Part shown: piece by piece, positions 8,595 to 17,621 of the stretch
Numbering within the stretch: position 1 is the first letter of the stretch
Layout of the letters: the number at the start of each line of letters is the position of its first letter
Assembly: GCA_031430035.1 (NCBI GenBank)
Contig: JANPAS010000094.1
Coordinates: forward strand, 1-64,000
Length of the DNA: 64,000 bases
Origin: JASGCK01 sp031430035
GTDB lineage: Bacteria > Pseudomonadota > Gammaproteobacteria > Burkholderiales > Burkholderiaceae_C
Reading direction: 5' to 3'
Program-made: the position numbers and the translations under genes
The notes under the pieces: model-generated
Told to the model about the DNA's origin: nothing
What the model saw: the letters and a program-made list of their open reading frames with translations, nothing else
Database searches by the model: none

Positions 8595-9307
8595 AATCAG
8601 GCACTTTTGTAAAAACCGCATCACCGCAAGTCATCGAAATCTTAAGCTTTGCGCAGCTTGATTTTGTGGTGATCGATGCGGAGCATGCGCCGTTTGATCG
8701 CCGCGACATTGACATCATGGTGCTTGCGGGACGCGCCAGTCAGTTGCCTATTTTTGTTCGCGTACCCAATACTGATGCCTCAACTTTGTTATCGTCGCTT
8801 GACCTTGGCGTGGCAGGTTTGGTTGTGCCGCACGTGGATACAGCGAAGCAAGCGCAAGCCATCGTTGCAAATACCAAGTACGCCAAGTACCTAGGCGGAC
8901 AGCGCGGGTTTTCAAGCTCACCGCGCTCGTCTGGCTATGGCAGTCTAGGGATGAAAGCGGCTTTAGCGCAAGGCGACAGTGCGATGCTGCTATGCCAAAT
9001 TGAAAGCAAGCAAGCTGTCGATGCTGCTGCAGATATCGCAAAAATTGATGGCGTCGATGCGCTTTTTATTGGCCGCGCCGATTTAGCACTCTCCATGGGT
9101 TTTGATAACACGGCAGAGGCAGCGGTTGAGCAAGCTGTCGATCACATCCTTGCGGTGACAAAAGCGGCTGGCAAGCTGGTCGTGGTGGCGGTTGGAAACA
9201 AAGCCGAGCGCGACCGTTTTGCAGCACGAGGTGCAGATTGGTTTGTAATCGGCTCAGACCAAGGTTTGCTGCGCCAAGCTGCTATCGACACCTTCGGAGT
9301 GCGCTGA
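8591..9307 (+). CDS. HpcH/HpaI-type aldolase
   Basis: A 238-residue class II aldolase of the HpcH/HpaI (GarL/MacA-like) superfamily, which cleaves 2-keto-4-hydroxy acids to pyruvate and an aldehyde using a divalent metal. Landmarks are FVVIDAEHAPFD at about 26-37, GVAGLVVPHVDT at about 74-85, LLCQIESKQAV with the metal-binding Glu near residue 138, and VDALFIGRADLALSMG with the metal-binding Asp. It overlaps the bicupin gene by four bases. With the aldehyde dehydrogenase of the same operon it could cleave and then oxidise a ring-derived keto acid. The physiological substrate is inference. Confidence 0.88.
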   Translation: MKSGTFVKTASPQVIEILSFAQLDFVVIDAEHAPFDRRDIDIMVLAGRASQLPIFVRVPNTDASTLLSSLDLGVAGLVVPHVDTAKQAQAIVANTKYAKYLGGQRGFSSSPRSSGYGSLGMKAALAQGDSAMLLCQIESKQAVDAAADIAKIDGVDALFIGRADLALSMGFDNTAEAAVEQAVDHILAVTKAAGKLVVVAVGNKAERDRFAARGADWFVIGSDQGLLRQAAIDTFGVR

Positions 9308-9321
9308 AGCTGCTGCTGCCC

Positions 9322-9951
9322 CTAACCTGCTGCGCGTTTGAAGGCCGAGGCGACTTCGACAACCTCGCCCAAAGCACCATACTGAAAACCACCTAAGCGC
9401 GTGACAGGCCGAGCTTTGAAAGTATCAAAGCGCCCCTCGGCATCAATGAACTCATCTTTCATGTGTAAGCCCACAACTCGGCCAAACACGACCGTACTGG
9501 CTGTTTCGCCTGGAAACTCTGGTTCGATTTGAATAATTTTGATGACGCGGCATTCCAAATTGGCTGGTGATGCGGCCACACGCGGCGCTTTGACCATCAC
9601 GCTCATTGCTTTTTCTATGGACGCATGCTCAAACTCATCCGTGCCATGCGGTAGTGGTGCCGATGTTTTGTTCATGGCTTGCAGTAAATCCCATGACACC
9701 AGATTAACAACAAACTCGCCCGTGGCCCTTGCGTTAGCTACGGTGTCCTTTTCAGCCCGATCTTCTGGCGTGTTGCAGGCGAACATGACCACAGGCGGCG
9801 ATGTTGACACCAAATTGAATTGCGAGAAGGGCGCTAGATTTGCTTTGCCACCCGCCGACAATGAACTAATCCAGCCAATAGGGCGCGGTGCTACAAGGGC
9901 ATTAAAGATGGAACGCTTGAATCCAGGTGCGGTTTGCGGGTCGATGAACAT
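9322..9951 (-). CDS. Flavin reductase-like FMN-binding protein
   Basis: A 209-residue protein of the flavin reductase-like family (DIM6/NTAB). The signature is APRPIGWISSLSAGGKANLAPFSQFN with STSPPVVMFACN, the FMN-binding split-barrel core. Relatives reduce flavin for a partner monooxygenase or are FMN-bound oxidoreductases of unknown substrate. No monooxygenase gene is adjacent. It is transcribed with the amidohydrolase upstream (gap 13 bases) and converges on the aldolase gene with a 14-base gap that holds no obvious terminator. Confidence 0.85.
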   Translation of the reverse strand: MFIDPQTAPGFKRSIFNALVAPRPIGWISSLSAGGKANLAPFSQFNLVSTSPPVVMFACNTPEDRAEKDTVANARATGEFVVNLVSWDLLQAMNKTSAPLPHGTDEFEHASIEKAMSVMVKAPRVAASPANLECRVIKIIQIEPEFPGETASTVVFGRVVGLHMKDEFIDAEGRFDTFKARPVTRLGGFQYGALGEVVEVASAFKRAAG

Positions 9952-9964
9952 AGTGGTGATGTTT

Positions 9965-10750
9965 TTAGCTGAAATAAAACTTCATGGGGGTGTCGTTTGA
10001 AATAAGACGGCGCATCGCGGCGTCTGGAACAAGCTCGTGCAAGCTTGCGATGGCTTGCTCGTAACTAAAGCTCGTCTCAAATGCTGCAAAAGGCCAATCG
10101 CTGCCCCACATCAAACGCTCTGGACCTGCGTGTTTTAGCAGTGATTCGGCCGCTTGTTTGACAAGTAATTCTGAACCTAATCTAAACGGCGCTGACAACT
10201 TGACCCACGTGCGCCCGCCCTCAACAGAACGCAATATCCGCTGAAAACCTTCGCCGTTAATTCCAGTTTCAATATCAGGGCGTCCGAAATGATCGACCAC
10301 CACATTCACGCCCGCATCCTCTAGCGCTGGCAGGTACGCAGGTAGGCGAAATCCTGCATCGTGCAGTTGAACATGCCAGCCCAAATCAGCGATATTGCGA
10401 AGCAAAGCTTGGTATTCTTTGGATCTCAAATCTGGCGCATCAGGAACATTCAGCCACTGAAATCGCACCCCAACGACACCTAGGATTGCCATCTCTCGCA
10501 TGGCTTGCATCGTACAACTAGGTGACAAGATGACCGTCGTTTTCAACCTAGGCTGACGTTTGCATGCTGCCAGTGTGTAGTCGTTGTTTGTGCCAGAAAT
10601 ACTAGCCGCAGCCAAGATGCCACAAGTGATGCCGTGCGCGTTCAACGTCTCAATATATTGCTCGGCATCCGTATCAAAAGCAGGCTTGTGCCACGCCCCC
10701 TCTTTGAGTGGCATTGACGTGCTGAACACATGCGCGTGTGCATCGATCAT
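9965..10750 (-). CDS. Amidohydrolase-family lactonase-like hydrolase (LigI-type) 1
   Basis: A 261-residue TIM-barrel metal-dependent hydrolase of the amidohydrolase-2 group. The metal and catalytic positions are visible: MIDAHAHVF at the N-terminus (His-x-His), QLHDAG, VVDHFGRP, and LMWGSDWPF with the catalytic Asp. The family includes 2-pyrone-4,6-dicarboxylate lactonase, 4-sulfomuconolactonase and related lactone hydrolases. With the nearby class I hydratase and HpcH/HpaI aldolase this resembles the logic of a protocatechuate 4,5-cleavage lower pathway (lactonase, hydratase, aldolase), though LigJ and LigK themselves are not present. Cytoplasmic; divergent from the fumarase alpha gene. Confidence 0.85.
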   Translation of the reverse strand: MIDAHAHVFSTSMPLKEGAWHKPAFDTDAEQYIETLNAHGITCGILAAASISGTNNDYTLAACKRQPRLKTTVILSPSCTMQAMREMAILGVVGVRFQWLNVPDAPDLRSKEYQALLRNIADLGWHVQLHDAGFRLPAYLPALEDAGVNVVVDHFGRPDIETGINGEGFQRILRSVEGGRTWVKLSAPFRLGSELLVKQAAESLLKHAGPERLMWGSDWPFAAFETSFSYEQAIASLHELVPDAAMRRLISNDTPMKFYFS

Positions 10751-10896
10751 TCAGAGATACCCGTGTTTTTGAGATGTTGGCATGTTACGCATATTAGGTT
10801 GCTAATGCCATCCGCGAAATCATAAATTCCGTCTGATGGAAAGTCAGCACAATAGGCTTGTTTGTTTCCTGTGTTTGATGCATCCTCAGGCTCCAT
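10751..10896. promoter_or_regulatory. Divergent promoter region between the amidohydrolase and fumarase alpha genes
   Basis: A 146-base non-coding spacer separates two divergent catabolic operons, so promoters for both must lie here or just inside the genes. It is more A/T-rich than its flanks. I see no strong -10/-35 pair; the only dyad is the weak TTCC-N7-GGAA at 10827-10841. The IclR regulator at 14362 is the best local candidate to bind here. Confidence 0.4.
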
Positions 10897-11763
10897 ATGA
10901 TTACCAACGATCTGATCAAGTCCGTCACAGCGAATCTTTACGAGCGATCGCTCAAAAAGATTCCTGAAGATACCAAGGCGGTGCTGCGCAGAGCGCAGGG
11001 CGTGGAGACATCTGACACGGCTAAAAAGACACTGACGATCATGCTCAAAAATGCTGATTTGTCGGAAGAAAAAGATCACTTGATTTGCACGGACGTGGGT
11101 ATTCCCGTGTATTCGGTCAAGATTGGCACGAAGGTCAGTTTTGAAGGCGGCGTGCGCCAAGCCATTGTGGATGGATTTGCCCACCTCGCCACCCACATCC
11201 AGCCTCCCATCTTGCGTGTGGTGACGAATCCGCTGACGCACCAGCGTAGTTACGCAGGGAAAGACATGCCCATCGTAACTTTTGATGTGATTGACGATGC
11301 GGACTATGTGGAAATTATTTGTGCACCCAAGGCGATGGGCAGCGGACGCTGGGAAGCACTAGAAACTTTTGTTTATCCAACGCTAGAAGACATCGAAAAA
11401 TATGTTTTGGATGTGGTGATGAAGGCGGGCTCGCAGCCCTGCCCACCCATTGTGGTGGGCGTGGGCATTGGTGGCACGTTTGACTATGCAGCGCGGATGG
11501 CCAAGCAACAAATTTTGCGGCCATTTGGCCAACTCAATCCAGAGCCCATTCTGGCGGCCATGGAGGAGCGTTTGCTGAAAGCCATTAACGCGATGGGCTT
11601 TGGTCCTATGGGTACGGGCGGCGACACCACGGCCATGGCGGTGCACATTGATTACGCGGCAAGTCACGGTTTTATGCCTATAGCCGTGGCGCTGAACTGC
11701 TGGATTAACCGCCGCACGGGCGCGCGCATTTCAAACGATGGCACAGTGGAGTGGTTCGAATAA
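10897..11763 (+). CDS. Class I fumarase / L(+)-tartrate dehydratase, alpha subunit
   Basis: The 288-residue alpha subunit of a two-subunit oxygen-sensitive hydro-lyase with a 4Fe-4S cluster. Cys64 (HLICTDVG), Cys182 (SQPCPP) and Cys268 (ALNCWI) are spaced almost as the three cluster ligands of class I fumarases and are the likely ligands. Other landmarks are APKAMGSGR at 143-151 and VGVGIGGTFD at 187-196. The enzyme adds or removes water on a dicarboxylate such as fumarate/malate, tartrate or a related hydroxy acid; sequence alone does not separate these. The stop codon overlaps the ATG of the beta subunit gene by one base. Confidence 0.92.
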   Translation: MITNDLIKSVTANLYERSLKKIPEDTKAVLRRAQGVETSDTAKKTLTIMLKNADLSEEKDHLICTDVGIPVYSVKIGTKVSFEGGVRQAIVDGFAHLATHIQPPILRVVTNPLTHQRSYAGKDMPIVTFDVIDDADYVEIICAPKAMGSGRWEALETFVYPTLEDIEKYVLDVVMKAGSQPCPPIVVGVGIGGTFDYAARMAKQQILRPFGQLNPEPILAAMEERLLKAINAMGFGPMGTGGDTTAMAVHIDYAASHGFMPIAVALNCWINRRTGARISNDGTVEWFE

Positions 11764-12398
11764 TGAACCAAACAATGAGCCGCACGCATCATCTTCAATT
11801 GCCACTACATGCGGCAGCGGTGAAGGAGCTTGCTGTGGGCGATATGGTGCTGCTTAGCGGCGACATCACCATCAGCATTGGCTTGCCAACGCACCAACGC
11901 ATGATGCAAGATTTACAGGCGGGGCGAGACTTACCGCTCGATCTGCACGGCGGCGCATTCTTTCATTTGAGTGCTTATTTGGTTGATGGTGAGAATGGCC
12001 AAGCAACCGAGGCGCTCTACATGAACCCCAGCACCAGTACGCGCTACAACCCCTATATGCCGACGATTATTCACTCGCTGGGTTTGCGCTTGGTCGGCGG
12101 CAAAGGCGGGCTGGACGCGGCGAGTGTTTCCGCGATGCAAGAGGCGGGCTGTGCGTATTTATCTTTTTTGGGTGGAGGCTGCACGCAGCTGTCGGAGTCA
12201 ATTGAGGGTGTCGTGTCGACCCATTGGAAGGAATACATTTCCCAATTTCGCCTAACGACCTTGCGCGTGAAAGATTTAGGACCAGCCACAGTCGCTATCG
12301 ACGCGCACGGTAACAGTATTTACGAGACCTTGCGTGCGCGTGCAGAGGAACGCATGCCGCAAATTTTGGAAAAACTTAAACAAAGGAGACATTCATGA
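11763..12398 (+). CDS. Class I fumarase / L(+)-tartrate dehydratase, beta subunit
   Basis: The partner of the alpha subunit, about 211 residues from the ATG at 11763, whose A is the last base of the upstream TAA. An alternative in-frame ATG lies 12 bases earlier. The chain has the swivelling beta-subunit fold: GDMVLLSGDITISIGLPTHQ, TSTRYNPYMPTIIH, LVGGKGGLDAASV and AGCAYLSFLGGGCTQL. In the split enzymes alpha carries the Fe-S cluster and beta completes the active site. The stop overlaps the next ATG (Bug receptor) by four bases, which suggests translational coupling of catalysis and uptake. Confidence 0.92.
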   Translation: MNQTMSRTHHLQLPLHAAAVKELAVGDMVLLSGDITISIGLPTHQRMMQDLQAGRDLPLDLHGGAFFHLSAYLVDGENGQATEALYMNPSTSTRYNPYMPTIIHSLGLRLVGGKGGLDAASVSAMQEAGCAYLSFLGGGCTQLSESIEGVVSTHWKEYISQFRLTTLRVKDLGPATVAIDAHGNSIYETLRARAEERMPQILEKLKQRRHS

Positions 12399-13381
12399 CT
12401 TATGACAACTTAATTCGCCGCGTACTATGCACCTCGCTCGCGCTAGCATCCGTATTTATTCCTGCTGTTGCCGTCGCACAAGCCGATTGGCCAAGCAAGC
12501 CCGTCCGCATCATCGTGGCGTTCCCGCCTGGAGGCGCTGCCGACGTGACGGCGCGTCAACTGGCGATTCACTTAAGCAGTACGTTTGGGCAGCAGTTTGT
12601 GGTCGAGAACCGTTCAGGCGCAAGCGGCAATATCGGCACCGATGCGGTCGCCAAATCCACGCCAGATGGTTACACATTGGGTTTGTCCTCCACAGGACCG
12701 CTGGCGAACAATAAATCGCTGTTCAAAACCATGCCCTACGACGCGCAAAAAGATTTAACACCGATTGCGCTGGTGGGCGAAATCCCACTTGTGATCGTCA
12801 CCAACGCAGCATTGAAGATGTCCAATTTGAAAGAATTTGTGGCCGCTATCAAAGCCAATCCCTCTGGTTACTCAGCGGGTCATCCAGGCAATGGCACGAT
12901 TGGCCATTTGGCGATCGAACTCTTCAAAACCAGCACGGGTGCCAATCCTCAAGCCGTGCCGTACCGGGGCGATGCGCCAGCGATGGTTGATTTGCTCGGT
13001 GGACAAATTCAGGCGGTTTTTTCACCAGTGACGGCATTCATTCCCAACATCCAGGCCGAAAAATTGCGTGCCTTAGCCGTTGTCTCTAAAACGCGCTACC
13101 CTGGCTTGCCCAATGTCCCCACGGCGATTGAGCAAGGCATTGACTTGGATATTACGGCTTGGTTTGCTGTTGTAGGACCCGCTGGATTGCCTAAAACACT
13201 AGTAACAAAACTCAATCAAGAAATTAACAAATACACCAACTCTGCAGAAGGCCGAGCCAAGGTCGCGCAGTTTGGCTTGGTTCCTGCCAATAGCAGTCCC
13301 GAGGCTTTGGCTGCGCTGATGAGTTCCGAAACTGTGAAATGGAAAAAAGTAGTTGAGGCTGCCAAAATTTCACTCGAATAA
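12395..13381 (+). CDS. Bug-family (TctC-like) periplasmic solute-binding protein 2
   Basis: A 328-residue exported receptor with a signal peptide ending VAVAQ at about residue 27, then DWPSKPVRIIVAFPPGGAAD and SGNIGTDAVAKSTPDGYT, the two ligand-loop motifs of the Bug family. It is strongly similar along its length to the Bug protein at 4889, including the shared C-terminal segments SSETVKWKKVVE and AKISLE, so the two arose by duplication and may bind related ligands. AAGGAGA eight bases before the ATG is a strong ribosome site. No TctAB permease genes lie nearby. The family usually binds organic acids in the periplasm. Confidence 0.92.
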   Translation: MTYDNLIRRVLCTSLALASVFIPAVAVAQADWPSKPVRIIVAFPPGGAADVTARQLAIHLSSTFGQQFVVENRSGASGNIGTDAVAKSTPDGYTLGLSSTGPLANNKSLFKTMPYDAQKDLTPIALVGEIPLVIVTNAALKMSNLKEFVAAIKANPSGYSAGHPGNGTIGHLAIELFKTSTGANPQAVPYRGDAPAMVDLLGGQIQAVFSPVTAFIPNIQAEKLRALAVVSKTRYPGLPNVPTAIEQGIDLDITAWFAVVGPAGLPKTLVTKLNQEINKYTNSAEGRAKVAQFGLVPANSSPEALAALMSSETVKWKKVVEAAKISLE

Positions 13382-13408
13382 AAGTATCAAGAAAATAAAA
13401 ACATCAAG

Positions 13409-14365
13409 ATGACGACAACGACTCACGCACGCCCCGCTCTTTTTGACTCTCACGCGCATCTGGTTGCAGACGACCAAATACGCTATCCGCGCAATCCCAT
13501 GCAGCGCTCGCCCGACGCGCCTTATCGCCACCCTGGTGTGATTGGCAAGCCTGGCGGGCATCACGGCCCCAATCCAATCAATGAAGTACCTGATGCCTCC
13601 CGCATGCTGCAGTGGATGGCGGACGAAAACGTGAGCGGTATGGTGGCTGTGCAAAAACGCATGACGTATCGCTACGACAACAGCTACATCCTCGACTCAT
13701 CAGATCAATATCCTGATCTGTTTAGCGCCGTGGTGATTTTGGATGCAGAAGACGACGCCACACCAGCATTGGTGCGCCATCAAATTAAAAACCACGGACT
13801 TGCTGGGTTGCGCTTGTTTGGCGCACGCAAACCTGATGGCAGCATGCCGTGGCTGAATTCACCAGCAGCGCTTAAAACGTGGGGTGTGCTGCAAGAGTTT
13901 GGCTTGGTGATGGATATTGAAGTCCTCTCACAAGGCGGCGGCGGACCGTCTATTCCTGCCATCATTGAGCTGGCGCGCAAGTATCCCGCGGTGCGTATCG
14001 TGCTCGATCACTTGTTAGAGCCCGAGGTAGAAGAAGGCGAGCCAATGAGTGACGATTACGGGCTAGACGCGCGCTATCAAACCTTATCTAGTGAAAAAAA
14101 TATCTACCTGAAATTCACGTCGATCAACCTTGACATTTGCCGCGAAGAAGGCTTGCCTGCCGATAAGGTACTGCGCCGTGCAGTCGATATGTTTGGTGCC
14201 GATCATCTGATGTGGGGCTCAGACATTGGTACTTCGTCAGGCACCTACAAAGAAATGGTGCAGCGTTTTTTGGATTCGGCGGTACTGCTCTCGTCTGCTG
14301 AGAAGCAAGCCGTATTTCACGATACGGGCAGGTCAGTGTTCGTCAAAGGCGGCATCAAAGCATGA
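13409..14365 (+). CDS. Amidohydrolase-family lactonase-like hydrolase 2
   Basis: A 318-residue TIM-barrel hydrolase of the amidohydrolase-2 group, longer than the one at 9965. The metal-binding LFDSHAHLV opens the barrel, RIVLDHLLEP carries a further His, and LMWGSDIGTSSG carries the catalytic Asp. An insertion around residues 25-60 (ARNPMQR-like, Pro/His-rich) separates it from the shorter paralog. It probably hydrolyses a lactone or decarboxylates a ring acid in the same pathway. The stop overlaps the start of the IclR regulator by four bases (ATGA). Cytoplasmic; substrate unknown. Confidence 0.82.
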   Translation: MTTTTHARPALFDSHAHLVADDQIRYPRNPMQRSPDAPYRHPGVIGKPGGHHGPNPINEVPDASRMLQWMADENVSGMVAVQKRMTYRYDNSYILDSSDQYPDLFSAVVILDAEDDATPALVRHQIKNHGLAGLRLFGARKPDGSMPWLNSPAALKTWGVLQEFGLVMDIEVLSQGGGGPSIPAIIELARKYPAVRIVLDHLLEPEVEEGEPMSDDYGLDARYQTLSSEKNIYLKFTSINLDICREEGLPADKVLRRAVDMFGADHLMWGSDIGTSSGTYKEMVQRFLDSAVLLSSAEKQAVFHDTGRSVFVKGGIKA

Positions 14366-15132
14366 GTGAAATCAGGTCGGTCGTTCGCGCGGTCAACCTT
14401 ATCAAGGCGTTAAATCTTCGCCCAGTGGCGACGATTGATTTTTTGTACCAGCAGACGGGGCTTCCCAAGCCTTCCATTGTGCGCATGATGCAAACACTAG
14501 AGAGTTGCGGCCTTGTTAAACATGCGCCGCAGCACGGAGCCTATTTTTTGACATCGGGGGTCTTGTCTTTAAGCCATGGTTATCACAGCGAGCCCATGAT
14601 TGTGGAGGCGGCAGCGCCACTGATGGATGAGCTCACCTTGCGTGTGAAATGGCCCGTCGCTCTTGCCATGTTAGAGAACTTTTCAATGGTGGTGCGCTAC
14701 AGCACGATCCCGCTCTCACCACTTGCGCTACGCCATTCCACCTTGAACATGCGCCTGAGTTTGGTGAGCCGCGCTATTGGTCGTGCTTATCTTGCGTTTT
14801 GTACGCCTGAACAGCAAGATACTTTGCTCTACGCATTGGCCACCTCAGACAATCCAGAAGACGAGATTGCCAAAGATATGCCCAAGATGAAGCTGGCGCT
14901 AGAGGAAATACAGAGTCAAGGCTTTGCCATGCGCAGTCCGTCCGTTTGGCCTGCCTCTAATACCCTTGCCGTTCCTGTTTTTGAGAGCCACGGTGTGGCT
15001 GGTTCGATTGGACTAACCTATTTTTCGTCGGTCATGAAGCCCACTCAAGTGGTGGAAAAGTACCTTGTTGATTTGCAAGATCTTGCGTCAAACGTTGGTA
15101 ATCGTTTAAAGGCGCTACAAGATGACAAATAG
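14362..15132 (+). CDS. IclR-family transcriptional regulator
   Basis: A 256-residue regulator with an N-terminal winged helix-turn-helix (TIDFLYQQTGLPKPSIVRMM at about 23-42) and a C-terminal IclR effector domain (about 80-250). The family controls catabolism of aromatic and organic acids, commonly binding the pathway substrate. It is embedded inside the operon, overlapping the amidohydrolase gene by four bases and the following MaoC gene by 11 bases, so it is made together with the enzymes it probably controls. Target operators are not identified. Confidence 0.9.
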   Translation: MSEIRSVVRAVNLIKALNLRPVATIDFLYQQTGLPKPSIVRMMQTLESCGLVKHAPQHGAYFLTSGVLSLSHGYHSEPMIVEAAAPLMDELTLRVKWPVALAMLENFSMVVRYSTIPLSPLALRHSTLNMRLSLVSRAIGRAYLAFCTPEQQDTLLYALATSDNPEDEIAKDMPKMKLALEEIQSQGFAMRSPSVWPASNTLAVPVFESHGVAGSIGLTYFSSVMKPTQVVEKYLVDLQDLASNVGNRLKALQDDK

Positions 15133-15589
15133 TAAATATTTTGAAGATTTTCAAATTGGTGATACGTGGTCTAGTCCACCTACGCCGATTTCGACCGAGG
15201 AAATCATGGCTTTTGGTCATGCTTACGACCCTCAGCCCATGCACACCGATCCAGAGCGCGCCGCCAAGAGCCCATTTGGCAGCTTGATTGCCAGTGGCTT
15301 TCAAATTGCGGCTATGTCAGTTCGCGTCTTTGTTCAATCAGGCGGCTATGGCAAAACCCCCGTCGTTGGCCTAGGTGTTGACGAGTTGCGCTGGCAGCGC
15401 CCTGTCAGGGCTGGCGACGTGCTCATTTTTAGCCGCGAAGTGTTTGAATTGCGACGTTCGGAGTCGGATCCCAACTTTGGCGTCGTACGAACGCGCGTCA
15501 CGGCACGTAACCAACACGGCGAAAGCGTGATGACTCTTGTTGCTGCAGGGCGCGTACCTGCTAGGCCTGCTACGAAATTGGGCACATGA
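15122..15589 (+). CDS. MaoC-type hot-dog hydratase 1
   Basis: A 155-residue hot-dog fold protein. FGHAYDPQPMHTDPERAAKS carries the Asp and His of the (R)-enoyl-CoA hydratase motif, followed by SLIASGFQIAAMSVRV as the core helix. Such enzymes hydrate trans-2-enoyl-CoA thioesters. It is followed at once by a second MaoC gene overlapping by four bases, so the two may form a heterodimer, as in other tandem MaoC pairs. The adjacent acyl-CoA ligase could supply their CoA-ester substrate. Confidence 0.88.
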   Translation: MTNSKYFEDFQIGDTWSSPPTPISTEEIMAFGHAYDPQPMHTDPERAAKSPFGSLIASGFQIAAMSVRVFVQSGGYGKTPVVGLGVDELRWQRPVRAGDVLIFSREVFELRRSESDPNFGVVRTRVTARNQHGESVMTLVAAGRVPARPATKLGT

Positions 15590-16047
15590 CTACCGTTTTA
15601 AACAAACCTTCTGATTTTTTAGCTTATGTTGGCAAACTTATAGGCACTAGTGACTGGGTGGTGCTGGATCAACAAAAAATTGATGCCTTCGCTGTTCTCA
15701 CGGGCGACGACCATTGGATTCACGTTGACCGAGAGCGGGCTCAAAACGAAATGCCAGATGGAAAAACACTTGTCCACGGATTTTTAACCTTGTCCCTGAT
15801 TCCTTATTTGCAGCGCACGGTATTTAGCGTGACCCATCGCGGCAAAGGACTCAATTACGGTTGCAACCGTATCCGTTTCACCAGTCCTTTGCAAGTTGGC
15901 TCGCGCGTTCGGTTGCACCAAACAGTGAAAGCTTGTGAGCTATTACCAGATGGCGCGCGCATGACTTTTGATTGCACTATTGAAGTCGAAGGCAAAGAAC
16001 GACCAGCGCTTGTGGCTGAAACTCTGGTGCAAATTTTTAACAAATAA
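15586..16047 (+). CDS. MaoC-type hot-dog hydratase 2
   Basis: A 153-residue hot-dog protein with TGDDHWIHVDRERAQNE, the hydratase motif with Asp and His, then TLVHGFLTLSLIPYL. It is related to but clearly different from its neighbour at 15122; both keep the catalytic Asp/His. It overlaps that gene by four bases. Eight bases separate it from the acyl-CoA ligase gene. Role: probable (R)-specific enoyl-CoA hydratase or beta-hydroxyacyl-CoA dehydratase in the degradation of an activated acid. Confidence 0.88.
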   Translation: MTTVLNKPSDFLAYVGKLIGTSDWVVLDQQKIDAFAVLTGDDHWIHVDRERAQNEMPDGKTLVHGFLTLSLIPYLQRTVFSVTHRGKGLNYGCNRIRFTSPLQVGSRVRLHQTVKACELLPDGARMTFDCTIEVEGKERPALVAETLVQIFNK

Positions 16048-16055
16048 CTTTTGAC

Positions 16056-17621
16056 ATGTCCACAGTAAACACTACCCTCGAGTCGGGCTTCATACCCTTC
16101 CATGACATGCTGGCGGCACATGCTGCCAGCAATCCAGGCGGCATTGCCTTCCGCGTTGAGGCGCAAACACTCAACTGGAAAACCCTGCACGAGCGAGTCG
16201 CCCAAGTTGCCCACGCTCTGATTGCTAGCGGCATTCAGCCAAACGACAAAGTCGCTGTGCTGGGCTTTCCATCGCTGGCGTATGTGGAGTGCTTGTTTGG
16301 CACACTCGCGGCGCGGGCTTGCATCGTGCCGCTACCTGTTTCTGCGAGCACGGAAACGCTCACGATGATGCTGGCCGATAGCGGTGCAAAAATACTTTTT
16401 ATCGACCCCGCCGTAAACACCCTCAATGATGCGGTTGTTAGCCATAGGGTTCAGACCATCCGCTTCGGTGATAACGGGACAGACGGCGATGAATACGCTT
16501 CTTGGCGTGCTTCAGGTGTTAGCAATAGCCCGTTACCCATTGCCAAGGCAGATGATTCCTTCAACATCATCTACAGCTCAGGCACAACTGGCATGCCCAA
16601 GGGCATCGTGCATTTGCACGGCATGCGCCAGCGGCAGGCACAGCGCAATGGCTTTGGGTTTGGCCCGCACACACGCACGCTGCTGTCAACGCCGATGTAC
16701 TCCAACACCACCATCACCCCCATGATGGGCACAGTTGCAAACGGCGGTGAATGCATTTTGATGCGCAAGTTTGACGCAGCGCAATATCTAGTCATTGCGT
16801 CCAAGCATCGTGTCACGCACACGATGCTGGTGCCTGTCCAATATAAACGCCTGCTTGCGCACCCTGATTTCGAACGCAGCGACTTGTCTGCTTTTATCGC
16901 GAGCCAATCCACGGGCGCGCCGATGGATGCGGCTCTTAAACGCGAAATTTTGGCACGCTGGCCAGGTCGTTTTTTAGAGGTGTATGGTTTAACTGAGGGT
17001 GGTGTTTCCTTCTTTTTAGAGGCGCGTGAGCACCCCGATAAGCTGGACACCGTCGGCAAGCCTGCACATGGCACAGAAGTTTTTTTAATTGACGAAGCGG
17101 GACGTAAAACCAATGAGGGCGTGGGCGAAGTCGTCGGTCGCTCGCCCTTCATGATGGTGGGGTATCACAACCGCCCCGAGGAAACAGCAGAGATTCGTTG
17201 GTACGACACTGAGGATGGGGAAGGCCACATGTTTCACCGCACGGGCGATATTGGACGCTTGGACGAAGACGGATTCCTCACGCTGCTGGATCGCCGTAAG
17301 GACATCATCATCTCGGGTGGTAACAACATTTATGCCGCTGATTTGGAGGCCGTGCTGATGCGACACGAGAGTGTTCAAGATTGCGCTGTCATTGGCGTTC
17401 CCAGCGAAGCATGGGGCGAGACACCGCTGGCGCTGGTTGTGGCAAAGCCCAGCGTCAGTCTTGATGCTGCCGCGCTTTGTATGTGGGCTAATTCCCAAGT
17501 TGGCAAAACGCAGCGGCTCACTAGTGTTGAGTTGCGTTCAGAGTTACCGCGTTCGCCACTAGGTAAGCTCTCTAAAAAAGAATTACGCACCCCCTATTGG
17601 AAAAAGGAGACAACCGCATGA
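16056..17621 (+). CDS. AMP-dependent acyl-CoA synthetase/ligase (ANL superfamily)
   Basis: A 521-residue adenylate-forming enzyme that activates a carboxylic acid to its CoA thioester. The P-loop is IIYSSGTTGMPKGIVH at about 170-185, the aromatic core motif is VYGLTEGG, the hinge region is FHRTGDIGRLDEDGFLTLLD followed by RRKDIIISGGNNIYAADLE, and the C-terminal catalytic Lys is in PLGKLSKKELR. All motifs are intact. The acid is unknown; benzoate-like, crotonobetaine-like or short branched acids are all possible. The gene end overlaps the SDR start (ATGA). It follows two MaoC hydratases, which fits a CoA-dependent degradation route. Confidence 0.93.
   Translation: MSTVNTTLESGFIPFHDMLAAHAASNPGGIAFRVEAQTLNWKTLHERVAQVAHALIASGIQPNDKVAVLGFPSLAYVECLFGTLAARACIVPLPVSASTETLTMMLADSGAKILFIDPAVNTLNDAVVSHRVQTIRFGDNGTDGDEYASWRASGVSNSPLPIAKADDSFNIIYSSGTTGMPKGIVHLHGMRQRQAQRNGFGFGPHTRTLLSTPMYSNTTITPMMGTVANGGECILMRKFDAAQYLVIASKHRVTHTMLVPVQYKRLLAHPDFERSDLSAFIASQSTGAPMDAALKREILARWPGRFLEVYGLTEGGVSFFLEAREHPDKLDTVGKPAHGTEVFLIDEAGRKTNEGVGEVVGRSPFMMVGYHNRPEETAEIRWYDTEDGEGHMFHRTGDIGRLDEDGFLTLLDRRKDIIISGGNNIYAADLEAVLMRHESVQDCAVIGVPSEAWGETPLALVVAKPSVSLDAAALCMWANSQVGKTQRLTSVELRSELPRSPLGKLSKKELRTPYWKKETTA

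Noticed and set aside
10827..10841. TTCC-N7-GGAA dyad as an IclR operator
   Set aside because: Arms are only four bases, outer bases do not pair, and the usual IclR-type box has the opposite order (GGAA...TTCC). Too weak to list as a site.
10897..12398. Firm naming as L-tartrate dehydratase (ttdAB) or fumarase (fumA/B)
   Set aside because: The two-subunit family covers several hydro-lyases; motifs and context do not decide the substrate, so no symbol was given.
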